Part shown: positions 1 to 13,451 of the stretch, in pieces | Numbering within the stretch: position 1 is the first letter of the stretch | Layout of the letters: each line of letters opens with the position of its first letter | Origin: Azolla caroliniana | Lineage: Eukaryota > Polypodiophyta | NCBI GenBank assembly: GCA_043228905.1 | Contig: JBHGNT010000016.1 | Span: 14,942,001 to 15,006,000 of the forward strand | Direction of reading: 5' to 3' | DNA: 64,000 bases | The notes under the pieces: generated by a model | The model's input: only the letters and a program-made list of their open reading frames with translations | Told to the model about the DNA's origin: nothing | The model's database searches: none | Translations under genes and position numbers: made by a program

Positions 1-152
1 ATGTCTTATGTTCCTAAGTCATTTGGTGAACATTTTCTAGCCCAAAGAATAACCTGAATTGCTATATAATGCCTTACAGAAAATTGCAATCTAGTCTGGC
101 CAGGGTATACTAAGGTTATATAGTCTTGTGTTCTGTGGCATGAGTCCACTGT

Positions 153-328
153 TTGAAATTCATAATATATGTACACTTCTGAAGGATCTTGATATTCATC
201 TGATAGCTTTTCTGAAGCTTTTTGTTCTTATATCCATGTTTTGAAATTCATAATATATGTACACTTCTGAAGGATCTTGATATTCATCTGATAGCTTTTC
301 TGAAGCTTTTTGTTCTTATATCCATGTT
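153..328. repeat. 88-bp perfect tandem duplication
   Basis: The 88 bases at 153-240 are repeated at 241-328 with no difference I can see. The stretch lies upstream of the first recognisable exon of the AtuA-like gene, probably in an intron. Perfect identity suggests a recent slippage or unequal-exchange event. Confidence 0.9.
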
Positions 329-571
329 TTGTTGTCTTCCTACATTTGTATGAGGGATGTTAACAAATGGGGTTGTGATGGGGTCTTTTTGTCCTGCCAT
401 AGTACGAGAGAAAAAGTGAAGGGAAGATAATAAAACCAGAGTGAACATGATTTATTGCACAAATGTTAAGAAACTAAAATATAGTTGTTTTTATTCTTGC
501 CATACGAATGACTAGTTTGCCATGGAACAGCCAATAATGCAAAAACATGTCATTAATCTCCAGTTTCTAAG

Positions 572-3500
572 TGGATGGAAATGCTACTTCCTGAAGCTGT
601 GAAGAAAGAAGTATGCATCATTACAAACATGGGTGCAAGTAAAAAACCTTAAGCCTTATTGGATATTTTATTAATTACAATTATTTTCATATTTTTTAGC
701 ACAAGTTTTAAGTTCTAACTGCTGTCTTTTCTAGCTGACCCTTTGGGTGCTCAAGAGGAGGTCTTGAAAATAGCTGAACAATATCAGCTTCATATAACTG
801 TTGCTGTGGCATGGGAAACTTTTCCAGATATGAAAGGAAGGTGTACATCTTTACATGCCATGGTTTATTTTATGTTTCTCATTGTCCCTATCATTGACTT
901 CAAGTAAATTTATTTGAAGGGTATCAGGTTCATGTACGTACCTTGGATCAGCTCCCATTGTAAAGCTGCTTGAAATGTCAAAGCCAAATGTGATTATAAC
1001 GAGTAGAGTAGCTGATGCGTCTTTGTTTTTGGGACCCATGGTAAGGTAATCATAAAATACTAATTTAATTAGATTTTGATAATGCCTATTGTGAAACCAA
1101 AGAGAAATGAAATGGAGCATGTTCATGGTCATCTGACATTGCAGATTTTCTGTTTTGATTGTCAATATGATATTAAATTTCTAATACTATCTATATTCCC
1201 CATATTATTGAGCTAACACATTGTCTTATGTGTCTATCTCTCCAAAAGATATCAGACTACTATTGTATGTGGAATCCTGATGCAAGTACTAGTAATTTTT
1301 TTCTAATGAAGGTGCCTATATAGGTTAGCAAGAACTTTAACAAAAAAGAAAGAATGAAAGAAAGATATATTAACGTCTTTTAAGAGGCCAAAATGGCCTA
1401 TAAGACCAAACAAGAGATTACATCTTAAGTGTTGTCTCGTCTTTGAGAACAGCAAATCAACAAATCAAAATAAAGTAAATTTTACTCCGCAAATATAAAA
1501 GTAAGTAAGATAAAAAGAGACGAGGAAACTGGTTTTCGGCACATGTGAGATTCTCAAGCTAGATGTATTGTAACTTTTGTCTTCGAAAGATCTTTAGCAT
1601 TGGTCGATCCAGAATGGAAAGGTCTCCGAAGCGAGGGAAGAACCTGCGATGGCGGGAGATAATAGTTTTCATATGTCGATGACAAGGGTGTTGAGGTCGT
1701 GCTCCATGGGGCCAGGGCCTACGTGCACATTAACTGCCTGTTAGAGATCAATGTTTGTCTATTAGAAGAATTCTCAGTTCAATATCAATCTACGTAAATC
1801 AAGGGCAAAATCACACAAGTAAATATACTGCTAATTACTATGGGATTTGAAAAATGGAAATGTTAAGAATGATGAGATTGGCAGAAGTGGGAGGGAATCT
1901 CTACGGTTGTCTGTCTGTGATGCTATATGTAAGTTACAAAAACATGATATGCATATCTGCTAGCCATGCCCATTTGTTGCTCTGAACATATTACTATGAT
2001 AATACACGTCAATGAGAGTGATGTCAAGGGTTTCTCTGCTGAACAGATTAGTTACCTGGTCTTCAAGCTGTGGGAACAATGGTCCTAAACAATGATAGAA
2101 AGAAAGATAAAACGGAAGTTATATTAACATATTTTAAGAGGCCAAAATGGCCTATAAGACCAAACAAGAGATTACATCTTAAGTGTTGACTCGTTTTTGA
2201 GAACAACAAACCAAAATAAATGTTGCTAAGTAAAAAAAGATGTTGCTAAGTAAATAAGATAATAAAAGCTACAATTGAGACGTATCCCCAGAATGTCCCT
2301 TACTGGATATTTTCGATCATAAGGGTTACAATAGTTATGGCCTATGAGTCCTATGACAGTCAATGATGGGTCTGTTTTTAATATAGCAAGGTTGTGATAG
2401 TTTTGCATGATAGAGTGCGATAACTCTTTCTAGGGAAACTCCTCTTGGTCGTTTTATATTGTTTGTTGAACGCACTAGAATGGATGCAGATGGAGCCATG
2501 GCTATCAAGAAGTTAACAAATGGTTGTCTGTCTAGCATGGAAGGTGCATTTCGTTGTTTCTCAAGAGTTTCTCTTGGTAGCATCTGAATTTAAGCAAGAA
2601 CAATGCCAGTTCTCAAAAGTCCATGATTTTTTAAGGGTACAAACCCTTCCCTAAAGAGGTAACGGTATGTTCAACATAGTTCTCTGTTTCAACGTCTGGA
2701 GTATCTGCTATGTGTAATTGAGAGGGGGGAGGATGATTGATGTCTAACAGTATCTCATGCCATTATCGTCTAAGAACCGTCAGAAGACACAGTCCAAGAT
2801 GATCCTTTGGAAGGTTATGCATTTTGTTTGGGTTAGATATTCATAAAAATGATTAAGCATAAGAAATTTGACAAATTCTTTAGCAGAGGGGTAAGCAGAG
2901 AACAGTCCTTTGGATTTGAGAGTATTGTGCATGTATCAATAGGAAGAGGAAAGATAATTGTTGTCTTGAGCCATGGAAAAATGAAGAGCTTGTGTTGTCT
3001 GAGGAATGTCCAAGGCAAACAGATTTCAGAAACATTTGAGTGATGAGAGAATTGTAACCTCACATGTGTGGTTTGGCTCTTTGTCTTGATATCCATTGGC
3101 TTACACATATTATTATTACCTTCTCAAATTTCTATCTTATTTAGTAGATGATTTCCAAGCTTCTTTTGAGCTTGAGCTAGATAGCTCCCTTGTATGTAGA
3201 TATGATCATAATATGAATTGTGATTCAAAATGGGGAGCACTTGTTTTGATATTATTTTGAACCATGAGCTTAATGCGAGACATTATATGATGGAATAGTG
3301 CAATGTGATTGATTTTTACTTATTATCTGCGATGCCCAAACATCCAGCAATAAACTGTGTAGTAGTTTACAAAGAATTTACTATCTCTAATAGTGATAGA
3401 AAGTATTCTACTGGAACACAAATCTATACTGGCTGAGGGCACCATCTGTCCCCACTCTTGGATGGTAGTCCAAAAAGAATGTTGAAGATCATGTCAAAGA

Positions 3501-6500
3501 GATTCGAAAGGCGCTGCTGATATGCACAAGTCTCAACTGGACATTTGAGGTTCAAAAACACCTTTAAGCATCAAACTTCTATGGTTGTTAAACCTTGTGT
3601 CATATCATCTTGGAAATCTTGTGTCTATTTTATATAAGGGAATCATAAAAGAAATATACGATGTCTATTAGTTTATCAAAGGAATGTCTGGTTGTAATCT
3701 TATTCTTAAACTCTCTTGGTTTTGGCAGATTTATGAACTAGGTTGGAATTGGAATGATTTTGAGAAGCTTGCCCAGGGGACATTAGCTGGGCATCTTCTT
3801 GAATGTGGCTGTCAAGTTACAGGAGGATACTTTGCTCATCCTGGTATGTTTGAAGTTGGTTTTGGAGTGATTCAACTTTGATGGGCAGATATAACGAGCC
3901 AGTGAACCTCATCAACTATGGAATTTTTGCATAATATTTTCGTAAGAACAAATAACAAATTATGATTGGTCTTTAAAGTGCTTATTCTTATGTAAACCCT
4001 TGCAAAGATACATATGGAGGTTCAAAATTGAACCCTTTATATGATATAGCCTGGCTTGTTAAGGTGCCTTCTGTACAAATCCAGCTGGTACATATACATA
4101 TGGATATCCCAACTCCAAGGCCTGGGCAGTTAGGGGGTCTTGTCTCCTTTTTATGAGATGATCAATTACTAAACTTACCATTAAGTGATCGTACATATGT
4201 TCTGTTTCTTTTTGTAGCCATTCATTGTTCCCTTGTTCCCTTTCTTTATCCTTTATCTATCACTTTAGAGAATACATAAATTTGCAGCAAAGTGAGATTT
4301 TTATCATAGTGAGCTGGTTTGAATTTCATTAGAGAATACGTACAATTTACAACCACTCCCTTTCTGTTACAAACATGCCTTTATTTGGTTCTTAGAATGT
4401 TTCTTCTCCATGATGGATATCTTCAGAGGGCAGAAATTTCCCTTCCAGCAATCAAGCACCAAACCTGGTCGGTGTAAGTCACTCATGAGCAGATATGCTC
4501 AGCCCGTTTATTTTTAGGAAGCTAGAGTAGAAACACATTCTCTCTTGTTACTTGCATTGGTGAGTTGCAAACTTAAACAGCTGTAAAATTTGTAAGGTCT
4601 TATAGGCCATGATGGTGATTTAGAGATTCTATATTTGTTCCTTTCGTTTGTGGATAGGAAGATTATTATTTCTTTGTTGCTGATTGCATTTCAAATTACT
4701 GGGTTGGTTATTCTATACATCTATACCTACCTACTCTTGTCCACTTATGGAGTGAAGAATTTGTATCTTCTATTGAGCTTATGCATGATGAACTTGATGC
4801 TTCTGGGACTGTCAAAAGGTGAAGACCTTGCTTATTATTTTCATGGTTCATTTTGTTGTAATTTCTTTGTTTCTTGTTTTTCCTTTCTTTTTTCTCTTCC
4901 GTTCTGGTTCTCTTTGCATCATACATGCATTAATTTTAACTCTTAGTTTGATGATTTATCTTGTGAAGGTATATGCATATTATATATTGAACCTTATGGG
5001 TCAAACGAAGTGTCCTTGGCATGTTGGCTGTAGTACATTGAGGACTGAGTTTAATAAGTCTAAAGAATGTTGACAGTATACAACTATGTATGTAAGTGAA
5101 TAAGAATCTTCTTCACTTGAGAAAAATTGTATAGGTTTGGGATGCCAAGTTTTCTTGACTGGTTTTTAACATGATTGTGAAGATTCAGTTAATGCATAAT
5201 GCATGACATGTAGATTTAAGATTATGCACTCTCAGAACCTTTCTTTATCTGATATTACATTACATTGCATTATTTTTGGCCTGGGTGGATTTTTATGCAG
5301 CTGACGAGTTTAGAGACATGCCGATTCAACAGCTGCTTGATGTCTCCTTACCCTATGCAGAAGTCAGTGATACTGGAAATGTTATTATTGCAAAGTTGGA
5401 AGGAACTGGTGGAGAGCTTAGTTATGCAACATGTGCACAACAACTTTTGTATGAAGTTGGAGATCCTTCTGCTTATGTCACCCCTGATTTGGTCGGCGCA
5501 AATACTTTGCTTAATTCTAAGCATATTTTCATAGAGTACATTGATGATGTCTCCCTTTACAGATTGTTGACTTTACAAATGTCACATTCAAAGCATTAAC
5601 AACCGATAAAGTTCTTGCTAAGGGATCGATGCCAGGGTTCTGTTTGCGTCCTGAGAGATTACTTCGGCTTAGCCCACAGGTAAATTGTGATTTTGAGGTG
5701 GTTTGATTAACCTTTTTAAACCTCCCATTCTATCCTAAGTATTATAAATCAGCAAATACAGAATGCTTACAAAAGATTTCCATTGCATTATCCTGCATTT
5801 ATTCATACATATGGCCAATTATAATCTTCCTCTTTCTTCTCTTATATGTAAGATCACTCAATTGTGATCGTTACAGAGTTTTTTGCAAACATCTTAATGA
5901 ACTGCAATGGTATCTTGTTATGATTTTTTTACTGCGGGTGTATGGTAAGAAGTGATGCATATTTTTATGTCTTCAGTAGACTTCGAGACAGGTTAATACA
6001 TTGGAAGATTACCTTCCTTTCACAGGTTGATCATTCATACAGCTTTAACATGGTAGAATGACCATAGTTCAGCAGATGAATCTCCAATTTTTTCTGTCCT
6101 CCACATTAGACCACACAATCATCTGTAGTTTCAAGAACAGAAACAACAACGTTTTTGAGTGATGAGGAGAGGAGCAATACAAACAAATCTACTGAAATGA
6201 AAGAACCATGGCATATGGTTAATTTTGAACTTTTATGTAACAAAAGTACAACAAACGATGAATTATGTTTGTAGCAGCACGGGTGTAGATTAAATTTGAT
6301 GCATTTTATAGACTTCTTTTTATTATTTCCCAGGATTGTGGCTGGAAAGCTTGGGGAGAAATATCGTATGGTGGAAGCGCATGTATTCAACGAGCAAAAA
6401 TGGCTCAAACTCTGGTATCTTTCCACCATGGTACATCAGACATTAGTTTGATGAATGTACCATGTTATAAGTTCATGTGTATGTGAAGGTTATGGCATGG

Positions 6501-7708
6501 GTGGAAGAATCATTTCCTGAGAGCAGCACAAAAATCATGGCCTACCTTATTGGCATGGACAGTTTGCTTATACATCCTAGCCCATTATTAAGAAGAATCA
6601 GTGATGATATATCTGATGTAAGATTACGAATGGATGGCCTTTTTCCTTCAGAAGAGCAAGCCATTGGCTTCATGCATGAGTTTGAGGCACTTTACACCAA
6701 TGGTCCAGCAGGTGGCGGTGGGATAAGGTTGGCCTTCTTTTCTTCTTCTCATCTGAATGACCTAGATAGACTAAATTGAGGAAATTTATTGTGTGCTTTT
6801 CGGGTGTTGTGCAGTGTAGGTTATAAAAAAGAGATGCTTTTGGAAAAGACAATGGTAGGTGGTGGTGGGTTTATGTGGATCGCTTCTAGATGCAGATATT
6901 GCCTTGTTTTCTCTCTTAATGGTTTTAGTTTCTAAGGAGATATTTTTAGAAATGATATATTATCATTGCTATATTCAAATAATTATTATTTTTCTCTTAA
7001 TCCGAGAATATTGCTTTTGTTGTGATGAATTGCTTTCATATGTTGTAGGTACGACGAGAAGAAACATTTTGGGCCATCAACATACGAGCTACAGAACCCC
7101 CACCAGTATCCTCCAACAAAGCTTCTGCACATAAGCCACATGAAAGAAACTTCCATAATCAAGGGCTGCAAATAAAGGAATGTTTGTCATCACCATCCAA
7201 TCTAGATGTAGCATTAATGCATAAAGCTTCCTTACCAGCCCCTAGCAATCTAAAGCTCCCTTTATACAAAGTTGCACATAGTAGGACCGGTGATAAAGGA
7301 AATGACTTGAACTTTAGTCTCATCCCACATTGTGCTTTGGACCTCCCACGCCTTAAATCAGTCATCACTGAAGAATGGGTTAAAAGAGTAACAAGAAAAC
7401 TCTCTAAAATGCTTGTTCTTGGCTATCCAGTTGGAAGTAAGAATGAACATCTAGAACTTTATGAGAATGAAGGAATAGAGGATGGTGGTATCACTGTAGA
7501 GATATATATAGCTGAAGGAATACATGCAATGAATATTGTGGTTCGGAATGCATTGGACGGAGGAGTCAATGCTTCTCGACGTATAGATAGACATGGAAAG
7601 TCACTTTCAGATCTTATCCTCTGCCAGACAGTAATACTACCAACGCTTGAAGATGTGAACATAACTCAAAATAGCCATGAATTGCTTGACTCAAGTTTAT
7701 GCATGTAA
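572..7708 (+). CDS. AtuA/DUF1446-family protein, 3' part of a spliced gene
   Basis: Ten exons join in frame: 572-638, 735-842, 928-1040, 3729-3843, 5301-5491, 5563-5679, 6334-6414, 6489-6727, 6815-6854 and 7049-7708 (stop). They give about 576 residues; the N-terminal exons lie before the window. Family marks are ITNMGA then DPLGAQEEVL (exons 1-2), SRVADASLFLGPM, AGHLLECGCQVTGGYFAHP, and a final-exon domain with AHSRTGDKGND. Together these match the acyclic-terpene-utilisation AtuA domain (DUF1446) plus its C-terminal AtuA-like domain. In bacteria AtuA belongs to acyclic terpene catabolism, with no settled reaction; the plant role is unknown. The donors at 843 (GTACAT) and 5492 (GTCGGC) are weak but required to keep frame. 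The 2.7-kb intron at 1041-3728 contains two copies of a dispersed repeat. Family assignment is firm; exon ends are inferred. Confidence 0.85.
1362..1475 (+). repeat. dispersed repeat, copy 1 (intronic)
   Basis: This segment carries the core AGGCCAAAATGGCC and is about 85-90% identical by eye to 2109-2222. A more diverged copy lies in reverse orientation at 16870-16975. It is probably the end of a short transposable element inside an AtuA intron. Confidence 0.6.
2109..2222 (+). repeat. dispersed repeat, copy 2 (intronic)
   Basis: This is the same element end as 1362-1475, in the same orientation. DNA to its right (about 2318-2575) shares blocks such as GGGTTACAAT and TAGCATGGAAGGTG with 16610-16770. 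The repeat unit is therefore longer than the 110-bp end itself. Confidence 0.6.
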
Positions 7709-9913
7709 AAGTGTATGGGAGGTTCTAGAGTTTGCGTTATTACAGTCAAATGTATATAAGCAAAAGTATCATGAAGAAAGATGATTGTCCCAAGTGAAGA
7801 TTGCATATATTGATTTCTAACCAGCCACTTGTTTGTTTAATGATTCTGTCAAAAATACTTGGAACATAATGACTGTGGGATAGTTTAATTCTATAAGCAT
7901 AATATTATTCTATTGAGCCAGTCTAATTGCTAGAGTATGTCATTGCGGACTTGTTTTGGAAGATATTAGATTCTTTTGTTACTGACTCGTGACTGGAATA
8001 CTCAGTGATGGATTATTTCAGCTTATTGAATCATTGATTAGTGGACTTCTTGCAATTGGAGTCCAATCTTATTTGGAACTGTACCAGGATGATTATAGAC
8101 TCCCAACTTATACACAACTAGGTGGGTTTCTCAGAATGCCTATCCCAGATAACCATAAAACTTGTAGTGGTTAGAAAACATAATTTTATATTTGTATTTG
8201 GTAAATATTCTTGTCAATGAATTTTTTTAACCTCTTTGTTTAACTTTTAGAATGACATGATTTTTCCTTGGCCTTATGGAGGTTATTATTGCCTTTCTTG
8301 TTTGCATGTTCAAAGTCCTAGTGCATGCGTGTTTTGAGAGTGCCTAAGAATTTCAATATGTTGCCATGTTCTCTTTTAGCTTCTACAATTGAATGCCTTA
8401 TGAGGCTTGCAACTTTATCTTTTCGAGTGTCATCTAATTCTTTCATTGAAAGGGCCAAGTAATTCTGTTTTTTCTGGTTCCCTTTGCGTGGTGTCTTGCA
8501 TTTCCTTTCACTAGGTTTTTTGTATATTGATTTCCATGTGATGAATCTTCTATCTATAACTTATTTTAATGCGTTGTAATCCCTATCATTTGCATTGGGA
8601 TATATTACATCTTGTGTGCCCACTTGGGGTAGACACATCCCCTCCTTTCCTTGGTTAGTATCTTCTTGGAGTTCCATATACGTACCCTTTTCCCTAGAGA
8701 CTATAGAGCCTCGACTTTGTAAAATTGTCCAATCATAATTCCATAGTGTTTAGAGAAGTGACTTAATTAGATAGGGATTAATCTGATAGGACAAAGACCA
8801 CCCTATTCTTGATGCATTCAAAGAGTGAGTGAGAATAATTGAAGTAGAGATTAGTATGAAGGCAAAAAGTCTTACACAAACATAAATGCAACATAAAGTA
8901 GGGTAAAATCGTTAAAGTTATTCATGCAACAAAGAGATTAGGGCCAAAACAAGAACATAGAATGAGAGAAAAGAGGAACTAGCAATATATATATGCCTTA
9001 TGTGTTGATCTTGTCACTCAAGACATTCCAATAAGTAAACTATTAGAAAGTGTTTACAAGTAGAAATTATTTGGTTTATGGATCAAGATCATGAAAGTAA
9101 AAGATGTATTCATAAATTATTGAAGGGGGAGGATATGTAGTGATAAGTGATATTTCTACAAATACAAGAGTCATGCTTATTTTAATGCCTTGGGGATGAG
9201 TCATGATATTGGTGCAAGATGAATGGGAATGAAACGTGCTTTCCCCGTGTGCTCAAATTCCATCAACTTACATTATGCTAAATGTATCCTAGATTTTGTT
9301 TTTTGACTTGATTATTTGCAACAAAAGAAACATATGGATTTTTTGGCTTAGATACCAACAATAAAAGGAACTCATCAAGATGAGACCCATACAATGATTC
9401 ATTATAATTCCACAAATATTTTCACTTGCTTACTAGTAATAGAGAGACTTGATCAATATGCAAACCCAAGTGCTTAATCACTAACAATATTGGGAAGAAA
9501 AGAAACTAACTAGGCATGCGAAGTTTTTGAAGTGATGAGAAAAAACTTGAAAGACCCCAAAAAGCATACATGGAGAGGAGTTACTTCTACTTAAGATACC
9601 CCCTCATAGATCACCCATCTAACCAAGAGGCAAAAAACTCCACCACTTAGTGGGCGTACTCTTTGTAGGAAAATAATCTTCATCTTTGTGTGATGGCACA
9701 TTTTGTTATTGATGCATTGTGACACTTGACCACGATAATGTTACGGCCATTTCAGATGAGGTTTCTCGAGGGATCGGTCGGGCAGCTGCCCATAAAAGGA
9801 ATGGTGGTGTCCATTGATTGATTTAGGAGTTATTTTTCCTATGCAATGTGTCAAACAGAAGACATATTCTGACCATTAATCAGGAGACAAGCCATTCATT
9901 CATTCCACACAAC
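7709..9913. other. intergenic, AtuA-like gene to PPR gene
   Basis: The AtuA 3' UTR must lie at its left edge. The rest is AT-rich with no open frame resembling a protein family, no tRNA and no clear repeat. A 61-codon frame at 7989-8174 shows no family signature. The PPR promoter should be in the last few hundred bases, but I see no convincing TATA box. Confidence 0.5.
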
Positions 9914-12331
9914 AGAATGCAAGCCCACATAGACGCTGTTTCCAGAGCTCTAGGGCAGAGGCCATGGAGTCTCCCCATTGAAGAATCCCTGAAGGCATTA
10001 GGGTTCCCCATCACCTTGGACCTCGTGTTGCATGTCCTCAGACGCCTCAGTGATAACAAACAAGCCTTGCAATTCTTCATTTGGAGAAGGAAGCAAGAGG
10101 TTCTTCTTCAATGTTCAGAGGCAAGCATCTCTGCTGCACCTTTTGGATGCCATTGTCATGACAAGGCATGCCAGAAATACATGCCGGATGTATGCGCTAG
10201 ATGTGAAATGATGAGGAAATGGAGCCATGAGAAGCAATTTCATGGCTTCCTGAATGTTATGGATGTATATTACAGCTGCGACAAGTCGGTCTCCATATCT
10301 GATGCTCAATTCAACCTTTTAATCAAAGGATTTGGATGGGCAAGTATGGTTGAAGATGCTTTGAATGCATTTCGAAATATGAGGAGTTTTGGATGTGAAC
10401 CTGGAGTTTTGCATTTCAATTGCCTGATTAGTGTTTTAACGAAGAACAAAAGGTTAGAAAAAGTTTTGGATGTTTTTCAACAAATGAAGGAGGAGGAATG
10501 CATATCTCCTACAATACACACATATGCAATTGTCATTCATAGTTTATGTTCAGAACTGCTTTTTGATCAAGCGATTCAGATGATGAAAGAGATGAAGGAA
10601 CAAGGTTTACATCCGAATGTTCATTGCTATAGCTCAATCATCAATGGTCTCTCAAAAGCACAACGATTAGATGAAGCGTATTGTCTTTTAGAGAGCATGA
10701 AAGAAGCAAAATGCACGCCTAATGAAGTTACGTATAATGCACTGATCAATGGGTTTTGCAAAGTTGGTCAAGTTTCAAGAGCTTTCGGGTTGTTGGATGA
10801 GATGATTTTAAGCAATTGCACTCCAGATTCGAGGAGCTATACTATTGTGATCGATGGGTTGTGTAGAACCAAGAAGTCCGATGAGGCCTTTTTACTCCTC
10901 GAGAAGATGAAGGAACAGGGACATGTTCCGACCATTGTAACCTATAATGTGTTGATGCATGGTCTTTGTAGAGAGGGAAAGCTTTTTGATGCATATAATC
11001 TTCTAGATGGCATGGCGAATAAAGGATGTATTCCTGATGTTACCACCTATGGCACCCTGATTTCAGGTCTATGCAAGCATGGGATGGTACAGAAAGTGTT
11101 GGAAATTTGGGAGGAAATGGCCAAAATATGCATCCCTGATGTGGCTATTTATAGCATATTTATAGATGGCCTTTGTAAATTAGGAAGAGTTTTGGAGGCA
11201 GAGAAAGTGTTCTGTGAAGCAATGAAAAGAGGTTGTCCACCCAACATGTATACATACAATACCTTGATTAATGGCTTTTGCAAGGTGGGTACCTATGAGA
11301 AGGCATTTTTATTGGTCAATACTTTACAAGCAAATGGATATCACCCTGATACTTGTACATACATCACACTCATCTCCGGGCTTGCCAAAGTTGGTAAAAC
11401 ATTCGAAGCTCTAAAAGTTCTTCGTTCAATGGTGGCTAGAGGCTCTTATGTGCCTGATGTTGCCACATTTAATATAGTTATGGCTGCCTTATGCAGAGCA
11501 AATCTAGTAGATGATGCTTGCAATCTCAAAATGGAAATGTTGGAAATGAATGTTATACCTGATGTGTTCACATACAATATTCTCATCAACGTGCTTTGTA
11601 AGGCTGGAAGGTTGTCGGATGCTGTGAGAGTTGCCCAAGAAATGGAACTTAAAGGTTGTTTGCCTAGTGTTGTTACCTTCAACACGATCCTTAAGGGGTT
11701 TTGCCTTCAAGAGAAATTGGAAGAAGCTTATGCGCTCTTTCTTGAGATGAAAACTGGGGCCATGGATCCAAATAATATAACCTACACTTCTATGATTTTG
11801 GCATTTTGCAAAGCCGGTGAGGCAATAAAAGCATACAAACATGTCATGGAGATGTATGAGCAAAACATGGCTCTGGATCTTACATCTTGCAATGTAGTAT
11901 TGGAGTGTCTGTGTAACATGTCAAGAGTACTCAAATCATGTAAGGTTTTTGTTTTGATGCAAAAGGAAGGCCCTCATCCTAATTCAACGAGTTTTGGTCT
12001 GGTCATTAGGGGTCTTTGTAAAATTCAAAGGGTAGATAAAGCATTTCAGCTTTTCAATGAAATGACATATAAAAGATGGATTCCTGACATCAGAACATGT
12101 AATCTTTTGATTCTTTGCCTTTGCCGAGTAGAAAAGCTTGAATTCGCACTGAAGGTTGTAGAGAAAATGCCAATAGTTGGGGTTTATCCAGACAGTTTAA
12201 CGTTACAGACGATAATTAAAGCTCTTCGTGCTGCCGGTAGAAACAAGGAGTCTGAACAATATCTAGGACAGCTCACCGAGAAAACTGAGAATCTAGATTG
12301 GATAAATGAAGAAACAATTATGATACGATAG
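9914..12331 (+). CDS. P-class pentatricopeptide repeat protein
   Basis: A single uninterrupted frame encodes about 805 residues. The frame is open back to 9827, but the first in-frame ATG is at 9914, so that start is chosen; the earlier in-frame GTG at 9848 is not expected to initiate in plants. From about residue 125 to the end the protein is a run of roughly 18-19 degenerate 35-residue PPR motifs, with the recurring pattern TYNALINGFCK and PDVxTY at repeat junctions. No E, E+ or DYW tail follows, so it is P-class. Such proteins bind organellar RNA in plastids or mitochondria for stability, splicing or translation. The N-terminus is not an obvious targeting peptide by eye, so the organelle is undetermined. 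Absence of introns is normal for plant PPR genes. Confidence 0.9.
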   Translation, partial: RMQAHIDAVSRALGQRPWSLPIEESLKALGFPITLDLVLHVLRRLSDNKQALQFFIWRRKQEVLLQCSEASISAAPFGCHCHDKACQKYMPDVCARCEMMRKWSHEKQFHGFLNVMDVYYSCDKSVSISDAQFNLLIKGFGWASMVEDALNAFRNMRSFGCEPGVLHFNCLISVLTKNKRLEKVLDVFQQMKEEECISPTIHTYAIVIHSLCSELLFDQAIQMMKEMKEQGLHPNVHCYSSIINGLSKAQRLDEAYCLLESMKEAKCTPNEVTYNALINGFCKVGQVSRAFGLLDEMILSNCTPDSRSYTIVIDGLCRTKKSDEAFLLLEKMKEQGHVPTIVTYNVLMHGLCREGKLFDAYNLLDGMANKGCIPDVTTYGTLISGLCKHGMVQKVLEIWEEMAKICIPDVAIYSIFIDGLCKLGRVLEAEKVFCEAMKRGCPPNMYTYNTLINGFCKVGTYEKAFLLVNTLQANGYHPDTCTYITLISGLAKVGKTFEALKVLRSMVARGSYVPDVATFNIVMAALCRANLVDDACNLKMEMLEMNVIPDVFTYNILINVLCKAGRLSDAVRVAQEMELKGCLPSVVTFNTILKGFCLQEKLEEAYALFLEMKTGAMDPNNITYTSMILAFCKAGEAIKAYKHVMEMYEQNMALDLTSCNVVLECLCNMSRVLKSCKVFVLMQKEGPHPNSTSFGLVIRGLCKIQRVDKAFQLFNEMTYKRWIPDIRTCNLLILCLCRVEKLEFALKVVEKMPIVGVYPDSLTLQTIIKALRAAGRNKESEQYLGQLTEKTENLDWINEETIMIR

Positions 12332-13451
12332 ATGTTAATGTCATTAAGAATGGTGGTTTCCTTAAGAAATTATTTCTAAAGCGTTCTGGCACATTGTTGA
12401 TAGCCTGTACCATAACATATATACCTTGAAAATGTAGGAGTTTGTAATTTTCTTCTAAAGAGGGCTAGAGGAATCACCTCAATAAACAGTTCCAGCAAAT
12501 TGGTGATTGTGTGTGATGTTAAGATACCTTCAACATTGTAAAGAAATTAAAAGTATTCAATTAGTCCAAGCTATGGAGTTGATTGGGCAGGCCATAAGAA
12601 CAATGTTAAATTAGAAGCTGCTTCAAAAATCTCAGAATGTCAAATGGCATTCCTTGGATTTCTCATTGCTTCATAAAGTTAAATATGAGCAATATTTATG
12701 CTTAATATGACCAAGATATGGATGAGACATCACATGTTTGTATTCGAAGTATCAATCATTATTGGGTACATTGAGACTTCCATTCATGTGATGCCGAATT
12801 GTTGTTGAACTACATTATTCCTCGAGGATTATACTGATTTAGTCTTTGTGCCTAATGTTTCCAAGATAAAGTGCTCATACATAAGAGGAGCATGATTGAA
12901 TAATTGTATATTATGTACATGGAATTGTTAGAAGTCAAGGTTTAATTTTTCTCCTTTTGTTGGGACCTTATCTTGAGCAAAAGTAATGGTTACAAATTAC
13001 AATTATCCCTATGGTTCCTTGAGATATAGTTCTCACATAGAAATGGCTATCTATTGTGGGTTTTAGTGAAGAAGGCAACTAGATAACCAAAGCATTTGCA
13101 AGAGGTTGTCATTTAACAAACAATTATTCTCAATACCCAAAGAACTATTAGTAGTTCCCATAAGTGTGATTACACCATTACACACACTTAGAATTACAAT
13201 ATCGACCACACAAGACAATACAAATCATAGACGGAATTGACCACTCCATATGATACTGATCACACACAAGGGCTCACTGGCTTGAGTCAAATACTCGCTT
13301 GACTATGCTCAACTAATTAGAAAGGGGATCAAGTTCAATGACAAATATCGTAAGCTGTTATAGGCATATAACCGTTGGGAACATGTGCTGGTGTGGGAGC
13401 CTTGAGTGTTGGGCTACATAAAAGGCACCAACTATCCCTTGATTATGACAA
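12332..13451. other. intergenic, 3' of the PPR gene
   Basis: This is AT-rich sequence with the PPR 3' UTR at its left edge. I see no gene or clear element. The right edge runs into the 74-bp minisatellite. Confidence 0.5.

Noticed and set aside
4635-5073. Small hydrophobic frames in the AtuA-like gene
   Set aside because: They lie in an intron flanked by exons that join in perfect frame; T-rich intron sequence gives Leu/Phe-rich translations.
7989-8174. 61-codon frame downstream of the AtuA-like gene
   Set aside because: Short, no family resemblance, no splice context.
9848-9913. GTG start adding 22 residues to the PPR protein
   Set aside because: Plants rarely initiate at GTG, and the next in-frame ATG at 9914 begins a normal N-terminal region.
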